Positions 6,774 through 14,295 of a stretch of DNA of 15,761 nt are shown here, piece after piece. Origin of the DNA: an uncultured Actinomycetes bacterium (GTDB lineage: Bacteria; Actinomycetota; Actinomycetes; Nanopelagicales; Nanopelagicaceae); NCBI GenBank assembly GCA_903932885.1, contig CAIZHT010000191.1, positions 1 through 15,761 on the forward strand. Reading direction: 5' to 3'. The notes under the pieces were generated by a model. It saw only the letters and a program-made list of their open reading frames with translations, did no database searches and was not told where the DNA came from. The first letter of the stretch is position 1. Each line of letters starts with the position of its first letter. Position numbers and translations under genes: made by a program.

Positions 6774-8933
6774 TTACACCTTTTCGTGTTGAAGCTTTGA
6801 TGGCCACCAAACCTTTGGCCCGATTGTATGCACTAATGCAGGTACAAGAACAGAGCGAACGATGATGGTATCGAGCAGAACTCCGAAGGCAACAGCAAAA
6901 CCGAGCTGCGCTAGTGGTACCAATGGGAGCGCTCCAAGAACTGCAAATGTTGCAGCAAGGACTATTCCTGCTGAAGTAATAACAGAACCAGTTACGGTCA
7001 CACCCTTGGTTACACCTGCGCGAGTACCAATCTTTATGCTCTCCTCGCGTACGCGTGTCATAAGGAAGATGTTGTAATCAATTCCCAGCGCAACAAGGAA
7101 GATGAATACAAATAGAGGGAAGGAATTATCCGCACCTTCAAATCCAAATACATTATTGAACACGAGTGCGCAAACACCAAGCGTTGCAAAGAATGACAAT
7201 ACAACTGTTCCCAGAAGCAAAATTGCGCTAAGAATACTGCGCAACAACAATCCAAGAATAAGCGTAATAACAAACAGAATGATTGGAATAATCGTTCTAT
7301 TGTCTCGATTATTTGCAGTGCGAACATCGAAGTAAACCGCACTTGTTCCACCCACTAATGCAGTTGCATCAGCAGCCTTTGCAAGCCTGCGAATCTCTGG
7401 AACTTCATTTCCAGCCTCCACGCTATCGGGGGCCTTATCTAGCGTTAGATTCAAGATTGCTTTTCCATTGACAATTTTTACCGGAGGCAACGGTTGCCCT
7501 GGAACTGGAATTCCATCAAGAGTTGGATAGACATCAGTTACACCGGGTGCAACCTTTACTGCCGCAGTTACTGCTGCAATTTTTTCGGCACTGACAACAA
7601 CTTGAGTTGGATCACCTTGTCCGCCAGGAAAATGCTTTGTCAGCAATTTTTGACCAACAACTGATTCTGGATTACCAGTAAATGTGTCGACAGTTCCAAG
7701 ACCATCTGCTTTCAATGTCGTTGAAGTAAGAGCAAAAGCAATGAGCACCACTCCTGTGATTGCCCATGCCTTACGTGGGCTTCGCTCAATTTTATTAGCA
7801 ACCTTTGACCACGTACCTGCCATCACATGATCATCACCATCGAATAGAGGGCGACGTGGCCAGAAAATCCAACGCCCGAAGACTAATAAAAACGCTGGTA
7901 AGAGAGTCAGAATCGTAAACATCGAACAAACAATTCCGATAGCACCGATTGGTCCGAGGCCAGCAGTATTTGTCAGTTGGCTAAAGAGCAAGACGAGAAG
8001 AGAAATTGCAACTGTTGAACCCGATGCCAAGATCGGCTCCCATACTCCTTTATACGCCGCGCGCATCGCATCAAATCTGTTGGAATGCAGATGTAGCTCT
8101 TCTCTATATCGGGCAATAAGTAAGAGCGCGTAATCCGTTGCTGCGCCAATGACAAGTACAGAGAGAATTCCTTGCGACTGTCCATCGACATCGATAATGT
8201 CATTTTTGGCGAGGAGATAAACAATTCCACCAGCCATAGTCAGTGCGAATAAAGCTGAGAGCAGAGGAATGATCCATAGAATTGGAGAACGATAAACAAC
8301 GATAAGAATTATTGCTACAACTGTAAGTGTTGTCAGAAGCAAAGTGGAGTCAATAGAGCCAAATGCACTAAAGAGATCTCCTAATAATCCACCAGGTCCT
8401 GTCACGTAATGCGTGTAACCATTAGCTTCGGCTACCTCTTTTACATCCTCGCGCAGCGCTTCAATGAGTGCGGGCAGTACTGGTTCGTCATTGGGAAGAA
8501 GTTTCGAGATTGATTGACCATCGAGTGGAACATTTGCCAATATTGCTTCTCCATCTTGTGATGGAAAAACAGTTACGTTTTGGCCTGGTGATAAGTAATC
8601 TGCAATCTTTGCAGTAGTTCCATCCAGGGTTAGGTTGCCCACTGTAAGCATATGAGCATTGATAGCCTCAAAAGTTGCTGGTGTTGATTTGCCTTCAAAT
8701 AAAACTAGTGTTGGAAAATTGAATGAATCTCTATCTGAAAACGTTGCAATGACATCGGCTGCTTGTGTCGCTTCAGCGCCTTTTGGTAAAAATGAAGAGT
8801 TGTTATTTTCTTGAACTGAGGTCAGTTTTCCAAATAGTGGACCGAATATGCCTGCAATCATGAACCAGATGATCACCACCAGCATGGCTATAGCGAATGG
8901 TTTGCGGCTCTTTTTGACAGTATTGATGGACAC
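6774..8933 (-). CDS. MMPL family RND-type membrane transporter
   Basis: This 719-residue inner-membrane protein of the MMPL/YdfJ branch of the RND superfamily is a proton-driven exporter family that in actinobacteria often moves lipids or hydrophobic compounds. It shows the two-fold layout: TM1 near residues 12-32, a large extracytoplasmic domain, a helix bundle, then a second half with the same pattern (a basic segment and TM near 390, a second outside domain, a final bundle). The Asp-Tyr pairs used for proton relay in this family are visible in both halves, as ATDYALLL (Asp267/Tyr268) and GIDYNIFL (Asp619/Tyr620), each followed by an R-REE motif. The GTG start at 8933 is supported by a strong GGAGAGGG site at 8943-8950. 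It is the first gene of the minus-strand unit and is divergent from lipB. The substrate is unknown; the downstream oxidoreductases could modify it. Confidence 0.92.
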   Translation of the reverse strand: MSINTVKKSRKPFAIAMLVVIIWFMIAGIFGPLFGKLTSVQENNNSSFLPKGAEATQAADVIATFSDRDSFNFPTLVLFEGKSTPATFEAINAHMLTVGNLTLDGTTAKIADYLSPGQNVTVFPSQDGEAILANVPLDGQSISKLLPNDEPVLPALIEALREDVKEVAEANGYTHYVTGPGGLLGDLFSAFGSIDSTLLLTTLTVVAIILIVVYRSPILWIIPLLSALFALTMAGGIVYLLAKNDIIDVDGQSQGILSVLVIGAATDYALLLIARYREELHLHSNRFDAMRAAYKGVWEPILASGSTVAISLLVLLFSQLTNTAGLGPIGAIGIVCSMFTILTLLPAFLLVFGRWIFWPRRPLFDGDDHVMAGTWSKVANKIERSPRKAWAITGVVLIAFALTSTTLKADGLGTVDTFTGNPESVVGQKLLTKHFPGGQGDPTQVVVSAEKIAAVTAAVKVAPGVTDVYPTLDGIPVPGQPLPPVKIVNGKAILNLTLDKAPDSVEAGNEVPEIRRLAKAADATALVGGTSAVYFDVRTANNRDNRTIIPIILFVITLILGLLLRSILSAILLLGTVVLSFFATLGVCALVFNNVFGFEGADNSFPLFVFIFLVALGIDYNIFLMTRVREESIKIGTRAGVTKGVTVTGSVITSAGIVLAATFAVLGALPLVPLAQLGFAVAFGVLLDTIIVRSVLVPALVHTIGPKVWWPSKLQHEKV

Positions 8934-8942
8934 GATGAAAAA

Positions 8943-8950
8943 CCCTCTCC
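8943..8950 (-). promoter_or_regulatory. Strong ribosome-binding site fixing the GTG start of the MMPL gene
   Basis: On the minus strand this reads GGAGAGGG and ends 9 bases before the GTG at 8933, which supports that start over later Met codons. Confidence 0.7.
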
Positions 8951-8952
8951 GG

Positions 8953-8982
8953 TTGGTATGCGCGCAATCTTACCTTTAGGCT
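8953..8982 (+). promoter_or_regulatory. Predicted leaderless promoter of lipB
   Basis: TTGGTA (8953-8958, four of six matches to TTGACA) and TAGGCT (8977-8982, the actinobacterial TAnnnT form) are separated by 18 bases. The -10 box ends 6 bases before the GTG of lipB, so transcription would begin at or next to the start codon. This agrees with the lack of a good ribosome-binding site and with the frequency of leaderless genes in actinobacteria. Confidence 0.5.
8967..8972 (-). promoter_or_regulatory. Predicted -10 box for the MMPL unit
   Basis: On the minus strand this reads TAAGAT. It would start transcription near base 8960 and give a short leader that contains the GGAGAGGG site. No convincing -35 is seen. 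It lies only 4 bases from the lipB -10 box on the other strand. Confidence 0.35.
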
Positions 8983-8988
8983 AGCTAT

Positions 8989-9645
8989 GTGGCTCATCTA
9001 ACGTCAGCGCTAACCGGCGAAATCAACGTTATTCATGCGGGATTAGTTGAATATCACACTGCTTTAGCAACACAACGAGCAATTCATTCAGAAGTTTCTC
9101 AGAGTTCATTAGAAAACACACTTATTTTATTAGAACATCCATCTGTCTATACAGCAGGACGTCGCACATTAGATAGTGAAAAACCAATGGATGGAACTCC
9201 TGTTGTCGATGTAGATCGCGGTGGAAAAATCACATGGCACGGTCCTGGACAACTAGTTGGTTACCCAATTGTTCGTCTTGCAAATCCGCATGAACTTGTT
9301 GGTTTTGTTAGAACTATAGAAGCCGCTCTCATTGAAGTATGCAAAGAGTTTGGAATTACAGCGCAATGTATTTCTAAACGATCTGGCGTTTGGGTTGTCG
9401 ATAGTCGCGGAGAAAGAAAAATTGCAGCTATTGGAATACGCGTTGCTAAAGGTGTGACAATGCATGGCTTTGCACTCAATGTGAATCCAGATATGAGCGC
9501 CTTTGGGCAGATAATCCCTTGTGGCATAGCCGATGCCGATGTCACCTCGTTAGCGATGGAATTGGGTAGGGATGTAAGCGTGAGTGATGTTGCACCCATT
9601 GTGCAGCGCCATATGATTGACGCTCTACGGAAGGTAAGCGCATGA
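8989..9645 (+). CDS. lipB: Octanoyl-[acyl carrier protein]:protein octanoyltransferase
   Basis: This 218-residue cytosolic LipB transfers octanoyl from acyl carrier protein to the lipoyl-domain lysine of E2 (and of the glycine cleavage H protein), the first step of lipoate synthesis. Visible motifs are [12 protein letters not shown] (residues 48-59), the signature [18 protein letters not shown] (76-93), the catalytic Lys144 in RKIAAIG, the G-HGFALN block and the catalytic Cys178 in IIPCGI. The length is typical. The start is GTG 8989, directly downstream of a -10-like box, suggesting a leaderless message. Its end overlaps lipA by 4 bases (ATGA). The target E2 is encoded 5 kb upstream in the same window. 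Confidence 0.96.
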   Translation: MAHLTSALTGEINVIHAGLVEYHTALATQRAIHSEVSQSSLENTLILLEHPSVYTAGRRTLDSEKPMDGTPVVDVDRGGKITWHGPGQLVGYPIVRLANPHELVGFVRTIEAALIEVCKEFGITAQCISKRSGVWVVDSRGERKIAAIGIRVAKGVTMHGFALNVNPDMSAFGQIIPCGIADADVTSLAMELGRDVSVSDVAPIVQRHMIDALRKVSA

Positions 9646-10574
9646 CATTGGCACCAGAGGGTCGCAAGTTACTTCGTGTTGAAGCACGTAACTCACTTGT
9701 ACCTATCGAGCGCAAACCTGAATGGATTAAGACTCGTGCCAATATGGGTCCTGAATACACACGTCTTCGAACACTCGTAAAGAGTGAAGGCCTGCACACT
9801 GTCTGCCAAGAAGCAGCATGTCCAAATATTTTTGAATGTTGGGAAGATAAAGAAGCAACATTTTTGATCGGTGGCGATAAGTGCACACGTCGTTGCGGTT
9901 TTTGTAATATCGATACTGGAAAACCAGATGCTCTCGATCGCACCGAACCACGCAAAGTTGGCGAATCTGTAAAAGCAATGGGATTGAAGTACGCAACTAT
10001 TACAGGTGTTACTCGCGATGATCTAGAAGATGAAGGCGCGTGGCTCTACGCCGAAACAATTCGCCAAGTTCACGAACTCAACCCAGGTTGTGGTGTTGAG
10101 ATGCTCGCACCAGATTTCCACGCAAAGCCTGAACTACTCAATCAAATCTTTGAAACTCGCCCTGAAGTCTTCGCTCATAACTTAGAAACAGTCCCCCGAA
10201 TATTCAAGCAAATCCGCACCGGTTTTTCTTATGACAAATCACTTGAGGTCATTGGCATGGCTCGCGATTTTGGTTTGATAACAAAGTCCAACCTCATTCT
10301 TGGACTTGGTGAAACTCATGAAGAAGTTTTTCAGGCACTTCAAGATTTGCACGATGCAGGTTGCGACCTTGTCACCATTACTCAATACCTTCGCCCAACT
10401 ATCAAGCACCATCCCGTTGAGCGTTGGGTAAAGCCAGAAGAATTTGTTGAGCATGCAAAAGAGGCAGAAGAGATTGGCTTCCTCGGAGTTATGAGTGGTC
10501 CACTTGTGCGCTCAAGTTATCGCGCAGGAAGACTTTACAAGCAAGCGATGGAAGCAAAAGCATCACGTGGCTGA
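9642..10574 (+). CDS. lipA: Lipoyl synthase (radical SAM)
   Basis: This 310-residue radical SAM enzyme inserts two sulfur atoms into the protein-bound octanoyl chain to make the lipoyl cofactor. Both iron-sulfur cluster ligand sets are complete. The auxiliary, sulfur-donating cluster uses Cys55, Cys60 and Cys66 (C-x4-C-x5-C) with the C-terminal RSSYRAG serine motif (290-296). The radical SAM cluster uses Cys81, Cys85 and Cys88 (CTRRCGFC). The start ATG 9642 overlaps the lipB stop by 4 bases and has GGAAGG at 9629-9634, 7 bases before it, inside lipB. An acyltransferase gene overlaps its 3' end by 8 bases. Nothing is missing; identification is certain. Confidence 0.98.
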   Translation: MTLAPEGRKLLRVEARNSLVPIERKPEWIKTRANMGPEYTRLRTLVKSEGLHTVCQEAACPNIFECWEDKEATFLIGGDKCTRRCGFCNIDTGKPDALDRTEPRKVGESVKAMGLKYATITGVTRDDLEDEGAWLYAETIRQVHELNPGCGVEMLAPDFHAKPELLNQIFETRPEVFAHNLETVPRIFKQIRTGFSYDKSLEVIGMARDFGLITKSNLILGLGETHEEVFQALQDLHDAGCDLVTITQYLRPTIKHHPVERWVKPEEFVEHAKEAEEIGFLGVMSGPLVRSSYRAGRLYKQAMEAKASRG

Positions 10575-11265
10575 TCTTGTTTATCCCCCAGTAATCGGTG
10601 TTATCAAAGCCTTCTGGAAATATCTAGGAATACAACTTCATTCTTCTGGTGATACAAATATTCCTCATAAGGGTGGCGCAATTCTTGCCATCAATCATGT
10701 GAGTTATTTGGATTTTGCTCTCGTTGGTACCGCAGCACTTCCTGTTGATCGCTACATTCGTTTTATGGCAAAGAAAGAAATCTTTGCTCACAAAGTTGCC
10801 GGTCCACTCATGCGCGGAATGCATCACATCAGCGTGGATCGCGAAAATGGTTCTGGTTCATTTGTTGCCGCACTTCGCGCACTCAAAGCTGGCGAAATTA
10901 TTGGAATCTTTCCTGAAGGAACCACATCAACTAGTTTTGAAATCAAAGAGCTCAAATCTGGGGCGGTGCGTTTAGCAATGGGCGCAGGCGTTCCTGTAAT
11001 CCCAACAATTATTTGGGGAAGTCAACGTATTTGGACTAAGGGCTTGAAGAAAGATTTGCGTCGCAAGAATTACACAGTTTTGGTTTCATTTGGAACTCCA
11101 ATGACTTTCGAACGCGGAGATGACGTCGATGCCGCCGAAGCAAAACTTCGCGAGAATTTGATTGCAATGCTCCATGAAGTTCAAGGCCGTTACCCCGATA
11201 GCCACGTGGGCCAACGCTGGGCACCTGCTCGTCTTGGTGGTACCGCACCTGCTCCACTAAAGTAG
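10567..11265 (+). CDS. PlsC-type 1-acylglycerol-3-phosphate acyltransferase-like protein
   Basis: This 232-residue protein has the lysophospholipid acyltransferase (PlsC/LPLAT) fold, which transfers acyl chains to glycerophospholipid precursors at the membrane. The catalytic HX4D motif is NHVSYLD (His44, Asp49). The substrate-binding motif is FPEGT (115-119), followed by a basic, proline-bearing GVPVIP block. A single amphipathic or hydrophobic N-terminal stretch may give membrane contact. I place the start at GTG 10567: the protein then begins just before family-like sequence and overlaps lipA by 8 bases. An upstream in-frame Met at 10495 would add 24 residues wholly inside lipA with no family similarity. 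The gene is followed 5 bases later by the DUF4191 gene. Which lysophospholipid it uses is unknown. Confidence 0.88.
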   Translation: MADLVYPPVIGVIKAFWKYLGIQLHSSGDTNIPHKGGAILAINHVSYLDFALVGTAALPVDRYIRFMAKKEIFAHKVAGPLMRGMHHISVDRENGSGSFVAALRALKAGEIIGIFPEGTTSTSFEIKELKSGAVRLAMGAGVPVIPTIIWGSQRIWTKGLKKDLRRKNYTVLVSFGTPMTFERGDDVDAAEAKLRENLIAMLHEVQGRYPDSHVGQRWAPARLGGTAPAPLK

Positions 11266-11270
11266 CGCCC

Positions 11271-11930
11271 ATGAAGAAGCCAAAGTTCAAGTTCCCACGT
11301 TTTCAAACTTTTCGCGATGCTTACTCTGTAACTAAGAGCGTCAAGCCATGGATCGGCGCAGCGCTTATCGCAATCTTCCTCATCACATGGATGATTGGAA
11401 TCGCAGTCGGCTTTGCATTTGATCATCCTGTCTATCTTGGATTTGTCACACTTCCTCTTGCAGTGCTTGCAACAATGTTTTACTTCACACGCGTTGCTGG
11501 CAGCGCAGCATATGCATCAATTGAAGGTCAGATGGGCGCCGGCGCATCAGTACTTATGGCAATTCGCAAGGGTTGGACAACAACTCCTGCCGTAGCAGTT
11601 GCTCGCAATCAAGATATGGTCCATCGCAGTGTTGGTCGTGCTGGAATTGTTCTTACCGGTGAAGGCGGATCGGGTATTCGTCAGATGTTGCAAGAAGAGC
11701 GTCGCAGGACTGAGCGCTTCGCACCTGGTGTTCCAATTATTGAAATTATTATCGGTGAAGGTGAAGGCCGTGTCGAGCTTCGTAAGTTGCAGAAAAAAGT
11801 TACGAAACTAAAGAAGACTTTATCTGCTCATCAAATGCGCGAAGTTCGCGCACGTCTGAAAGCAGTTGGCGGTCTCTCATTGCCAATTCCAAAGGGACCA
11901 ATGCCAACACGTGCAACGAAGGTTCGCTAA
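11271..11930 (+). CDS. DUF4191 family membrane protein
   Basis: This 219-residue integral membrane protein belongs to the actinobacterial DUF4191 family (Rv2219-like), of unknown function. A basic N-terminus (KKPKFKFPR) precedes two transmembrane helices at about 28-50 and 54-72. A cytoplasmic-looking domain follows, with the family blocks AYASIEGQMGAGA, GWTTTPAVAV and DMVHRSVGRAGIVLTGEG, then a Lys/Arg-rich, probably helical C-terminus. It lies directly downstream of the lip genes, as it does in Mycobacterium, and its conserved linkage to lipA is the main hint to its role. The gene ends inside a terminator hairpin, and its stop codon overlaps the stop of the convergent secreted-protein gene by 4 bases. 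Confidence 0.88.
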   Translation: MKKPKFKFPRFQTFRDAYSVTKSVKPWIGAALIAIFLITWMIGIAVGFAFDHPVYLGFVTLPLAVLATMFYFTRVAGSAAYASIEGQMGAGASVLMAIRKGWTTTPAVAVARNQDMVHRSVGRAGIVLTGEGGSGIRQMLQEERRRTERFAPGVPIIEIIIGEGEGRVELRKLQKKVTKLKKTLSAHQMREVRARLKAVGGLSLPIPKGPMPTRATKVR

Positions 11931-11938
11931 CCTTTTTT
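11919..11938 (+). terminator. Rho-independent terminator of the lip gene unit
   Basis: AAGGTT (11919-11924) and AACCTT (11929-11934) form a perfect 6-base stem with a CGCT loop, followed by further T residues to 11938. The stem contains the stop codons of both convergent genes (TAA 11928-11930 on plus, TAG 11929-11927 on minus). The T-run favours plus-strand termination; read on the minus strand the hairpin is preceded by A residues and not followed by U. Confidence 0.7.
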
Positions 11939-13543
11939 CTTAGGTAGTGCAGCTTTTGCTTGGGTGATCTTTATTTTGATTGTTGGTGAAGAAAATCCAA
12001 AACCGTAAGCACCCATTCTAAAGAAGCCATCCTTTTCGCTGATGATTGTTGTTGCTACTTGATTTGTTCCATCGGCATTAGTAATCGAAATCTTTGCCCC
12101 AATCGGTGCTTTAGTAAATCCATAGATACATCTGGCCACCGTTGAACTCAGAACTAAGTCATACGTTCCAGCCATCAAATCCCCGTTTGGCTTGAGATGC
12201 GGGGCTGCCACCTTGTAATCAAGTGAGCCTGAGTTTGCATCAAATGTTGGAGCACCTGATGAGAACACACTCGCATTAGTAAAGATCAAACCTGATAAAG
12301 ATGCAGAAGTTGAAGTGCACTTTGATAACTTGGCTGCTGTATCGCTGCCTAAAACAAGTGTCTGAAAACTCCATTGACTTGGCATTGCTGCCGCCTTGTC
12401 GCCAAGTAATGGCATCCACGCAAGCATCTCTTCAATTCCTAAATCATCATACTTATTACTGTGCCCTTTTAGAATTGAAATCGAATCAAGTGGAGCGCCG
12501 CGACTCTCTCCAAAATAAAGACCGCCACCTCTGTCTTTTTCGTAATTAGCAAGCAATTGCGCCGGTAGCTCAGAATTTTTCGCCCACCCGTATACAAGTG
12601 GAACTTTTACTGGTTCTGCATCAATATTGACGAGCATCGCTTTCTCGTCAACTTTTGCCTTACTCACGGTTACAACTGGATTAGCTAGGCGACCGTAGAG
12701 CCAACTAGTAAATCCTTGATTGGCGCGTAATGTAATTCCAAATGAAAAGTTTTCTGGAAATGCTTGTGGAACCAAACAAATATTTCTTGTCGCCATAAGG
12801 CAACGAGGATCAGTGATGAAACCATTCAAATAAGGAGGGGGGTTATTGCCGCCTCCAGAAAATCTCTGTCCAACATAAGTGCGAGGATCTAAGTTCGGTC
12901 CACCGCCTTCGAATTGTCCATTTTCAACGGTGATTGGATATATAGCATTGGTAATGAGATCTAATTTGAATTTCTCATTTGGTGATTTTCGCTTTGCATA
13001 GTAATCACTCTTGATCAGGTAAAGGTCTCCCCCGGCGTGAGGCGCTTCTGCAATAGAGACCACGAGTGGATTGCCGCCATTGGGCAGATCAACTTCTGGA
13101 CTTCCCTTGATTCTCGCGTTAAATTCTTGAGTCAATTCTGGTCTTGGAACAAATTTAGTAATGACTTTCTTGGTTTGTAAATTTGTTGCCCTAATCCCTC
13201 TAATGCAATTTTCTTCCTTGGCATTGCTGCATAAAGTTAGATTGATATCGGCTACCTGCCCACTGAATTCCTTTGGGCACTCTTCCAAACTTTTACAAGG
13301 TTTCATCCCTACAATTTTTTGATTTTCAGCTTTGAAAGTTGCAAGAAACGAATAGAAGCGCACCAAGGATCGAGTGTTATTTACTAAGTAACCCGTGTAT
13401 CCAGCTCCTCCCGGACTTTGAACTTGGAATTGCTCGTCAATGACATTCTCGGCCTGAGCAGGTGCGAGATTGGGAACTATCGAAAAGAAAAGACTCAAGA
13501 TGATCACGAATGGAGCGAGTCGAGTTTTTCCAAATTTTCTCAT
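11927..13543 (-). CDS. Secreted protein of unknown function, eight cysteines
   Basis: I do not recognise a family for this 538-residue protein. It has a clear Sec signal peptide: a basic start (RKFGKTR), a hydrophobic core at about 10-23 and an AQA cleavage site at 29-31, so the mature form is about 507 residues. There are eight cysteines in the mature part (83, 89, 105, 113, 248, 256, 409, 472); the first four are clustered and the next two lie 8 apart, fitting disulfides outside the cell. Gly/Pro-rich patches occur near 215-240 (GGGPN, GGGNNPPP). The C-terminal half looks beta-rich and ends in a basic LPKKKG. No transmembrane anchor, LPXTG motif or lipobox was seen. It appears monocistronic, with a predicted leaderless promoter. 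It sits between the conserved DUF4191 and RDD genes. Confidence 0.85.
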   Translation of the reverse strand: MRKFGKTRLAPFVIILSLFFSIVPNLAPAQAENVIDEQFQVQSPGGAGYTGYLVNNTRSLVRFYSFLATFKAENQKIVGMKPCKSLEECPKEFSGQVADINLTLCSNAKEENCIRGIRATNLQTKKVITKFVPRPELTQEFNARIKGSPEVDLPNGGNPLVVSIAEAPHAGGDLYLIKSDYYAKRKSPNEKFKLDLITNAIYPITVENGQFEGGGPNLDPRTYVGQRFSGGGNNPPPYLNGFITDPRCLMATRNICLVPQAFPENFSFGITLRANQGFTSWLYGRLANPVVTVSKAKVDEKAMLVNIDAEPVKVPLVYGWAKNSELPAQLLANYEKDRGGGLYFGESRGAPLDSISILKGHSNKYDDLGIEEMLAWMPLLGDKAAAMPSQWSFQTLVLGSDTAAKLSKCTSTSASLSGLIFTNASVFSSGAPTFDANSGSLDYKVAAPHLKPNGDLMAGTYDLVLSSTVARCIYGFTKAPIGAKISITNADGTNQVATTIISEKDGFFRMGAYGFGFSSPTIKIKITQAKAALPKKKG

Positions 13544-13549
13544 CTGCTG

Positions 13550-13555
13550 AAACTA
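13550..13555 (-). promoter_or_regulatory. Predicted -10 box of a leaderless secreted-protein gene
   Basis: On the minus strand this reads TAGTTT (TAnnnT form) and ends exactly 6 bases before the ATG at 13543, the same spacing as at lipB. There is no ribosome-binding sequence between it and the ATG, so a leaderless message is the simplest reading. No -35 box is evident. Confidence 0.4.
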
Positions 13556-13606
13556 CTGCATGAAGTCAGAAAGAGGAGCGAGGGCTAAATGAATTTTGAG
13601 AAGGCC

Positions 13607-13777
13607 CTACTTGCGTCGAAGTTCACGCAAGGATTTCTTCAGCGCCTTTCGTTTAGCCTTAGCAACTGGATCTTTCTTCGTCGGGAATGCCCACATGAGA
13701 AGAAGAATGAATATTGGAAATACTAGGAAGCCACTGATTGCTTGCAGAAATAGAGCATTATTTGTCCCACCGAGCAT
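13607..13777 (-). CDS. Small single-helix membrane protein, 56 residues
   Basis: This short gene was found by translating the gap between the RDD gene and the secreted-protein gene. The product begins MLGGTNNALF and continues into one strongly hydrophobic helix (about residues 8-31, including FPIFILLLMWAF). It then has a tail rich in Lys and Arg (about 34-56: KKDP, AKRKALKK, RELRRK), consistent with an N-out/C-in single-pass protein with a cytoplasmic basic helix. It starts 15 bases after the RDD stop, on the same strand and in the same frame, and ends 63 bases before the secreted-protein start. The ribosome-binding site is weak. Function is unknown; the pairing with an RDD protein suggests a two-protein membrane unit. 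It is supported by composition and position only. Confidence 0.62.
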   Translation of the reverse strand: MLGGTNNALFLQAISGFLVFPIFILLLMWAFPTKKDPVAKAKRKALKKSLRELRRK

Positions 13778-13792
13778 TCTAGATTTCCATTC

Positions 13793-14197
13793 TTATCGGC
13801 GAATCAAAATAGTGTTACTCAATCGCTCGTGAATTCCACGACCATCATCGTCATATGTAATCGCGGTAATAACAAGACAGAGAAGCACGGTGCGGATCAA
13901 CGCTTGCTTGGGGGTAATCGCACCCTTGTCGCTAAATCGCACGATACGAATACCAACCATGCGATGCCCCGCAGATGCACCTTGCAGTGCAGAGAGAACT
14001 AGAACTTCGGTGAAGAACAGGGCGAGCACACTGAATTCTCGGTTGGATGAGCTTCCCCCGAGTCCACCACTGAGGGCGAGCACGATGGCATATGACATCA
14101 GCCAATCCAGGGCGAGGGCAACGAATCGACGCCCCAAACTCACTCGTGTCATGGGCATAAGCCTAACGGGGCGGTGAGGGACGGCAATTCTTAACAT
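13793..14197 (-). CDS. RDD family membrane protein
   Basis: This 134-residue integral membrane protein of the RDD family (Rv2219A-like) is of uncertain function; some RDD proteins are linked to ion transport. The family's Arg and Asp are seen in GRRFVALALDW (Arg24, Asp31). Hydrophobic helices lie near 27-46, 56-71 and 104-115. The QGASAGHRMVGIRIV block (72-86) and the terminal RGIHERLSNTILI match the usual G-S-GK---G and R--HD---T-V patterns. The start at ATG 14197 gives a 13-residue basic leader before MPMTRVS; Met14 or Met16 are possible alternative starts. It is divergent from glnA across 126 bases and is followed by the 56-residue membrane protein. The RDD gene beside glnA is a conserved actinobacterial arrangement. 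Confidence 0.85.
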   Translation of the reverse strand: MLRIAVPHRPVRLMPMTRVSLGRRFVALALDWLMSYAIVLALSGGLGGSSSNREFSVLALFFTEVLVLSALQGASAGHRMVGIRIVRFSDKGAITPKQALIRTVLLCLVITAITYDDDGRGIHERLSNTILIRR

Positions 14198-14201
14198 GGA
14201 T

Positions 14202-14217
14202 GTAACACACGAGTTAT
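14202..14217. promoter_or_regulatory. Possible GlnR-like box upstream of glnA
   Basis: The stretch reads GTAAC, six bases, then GTTAT. The actinobacterial GlnR operator is described as gTnAC-n6-gTnAC-like half-sites, so this has one full and one four-of-five match. It lies between the divergent RDD and glnA genes, about 107 bases before the glnA start. The pattern is short and could be chance; no GlnR gene is visible in the window. Confidence 0.3.
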
Positions 14218-14295
14218 GTCTTTTTGCCCCGCGCCTCCTACGCTTACCCCTAAGCAGAAGCGCTCAATGTCGAGGCCGCTGCATCGATACGGATC

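Noticed and set aside
10495..10566. Upstream extension of the acyltransferase starting at Met 10495
   Set aside because: The extra 24 residues lie wholly inside lipA and have no resemblance to acyltransferase N-termini; GTG 10567 is the better start.
13581..13608. Inverted repeat AGGGC / GCCCT after the small membrane protein, considered as a terminator
   Set aside because: The stem is only five pairs with an 18-base loop, and no T-run follows on the minus strand.
13596..13832. Plus-strand 78-residue open frame, Arg-rich
   Set aside because: It lies antisense to the small membrane protein and the end of the RDD gene, has no recognisable motif and has the composition expected from an opposite-strand shadow.
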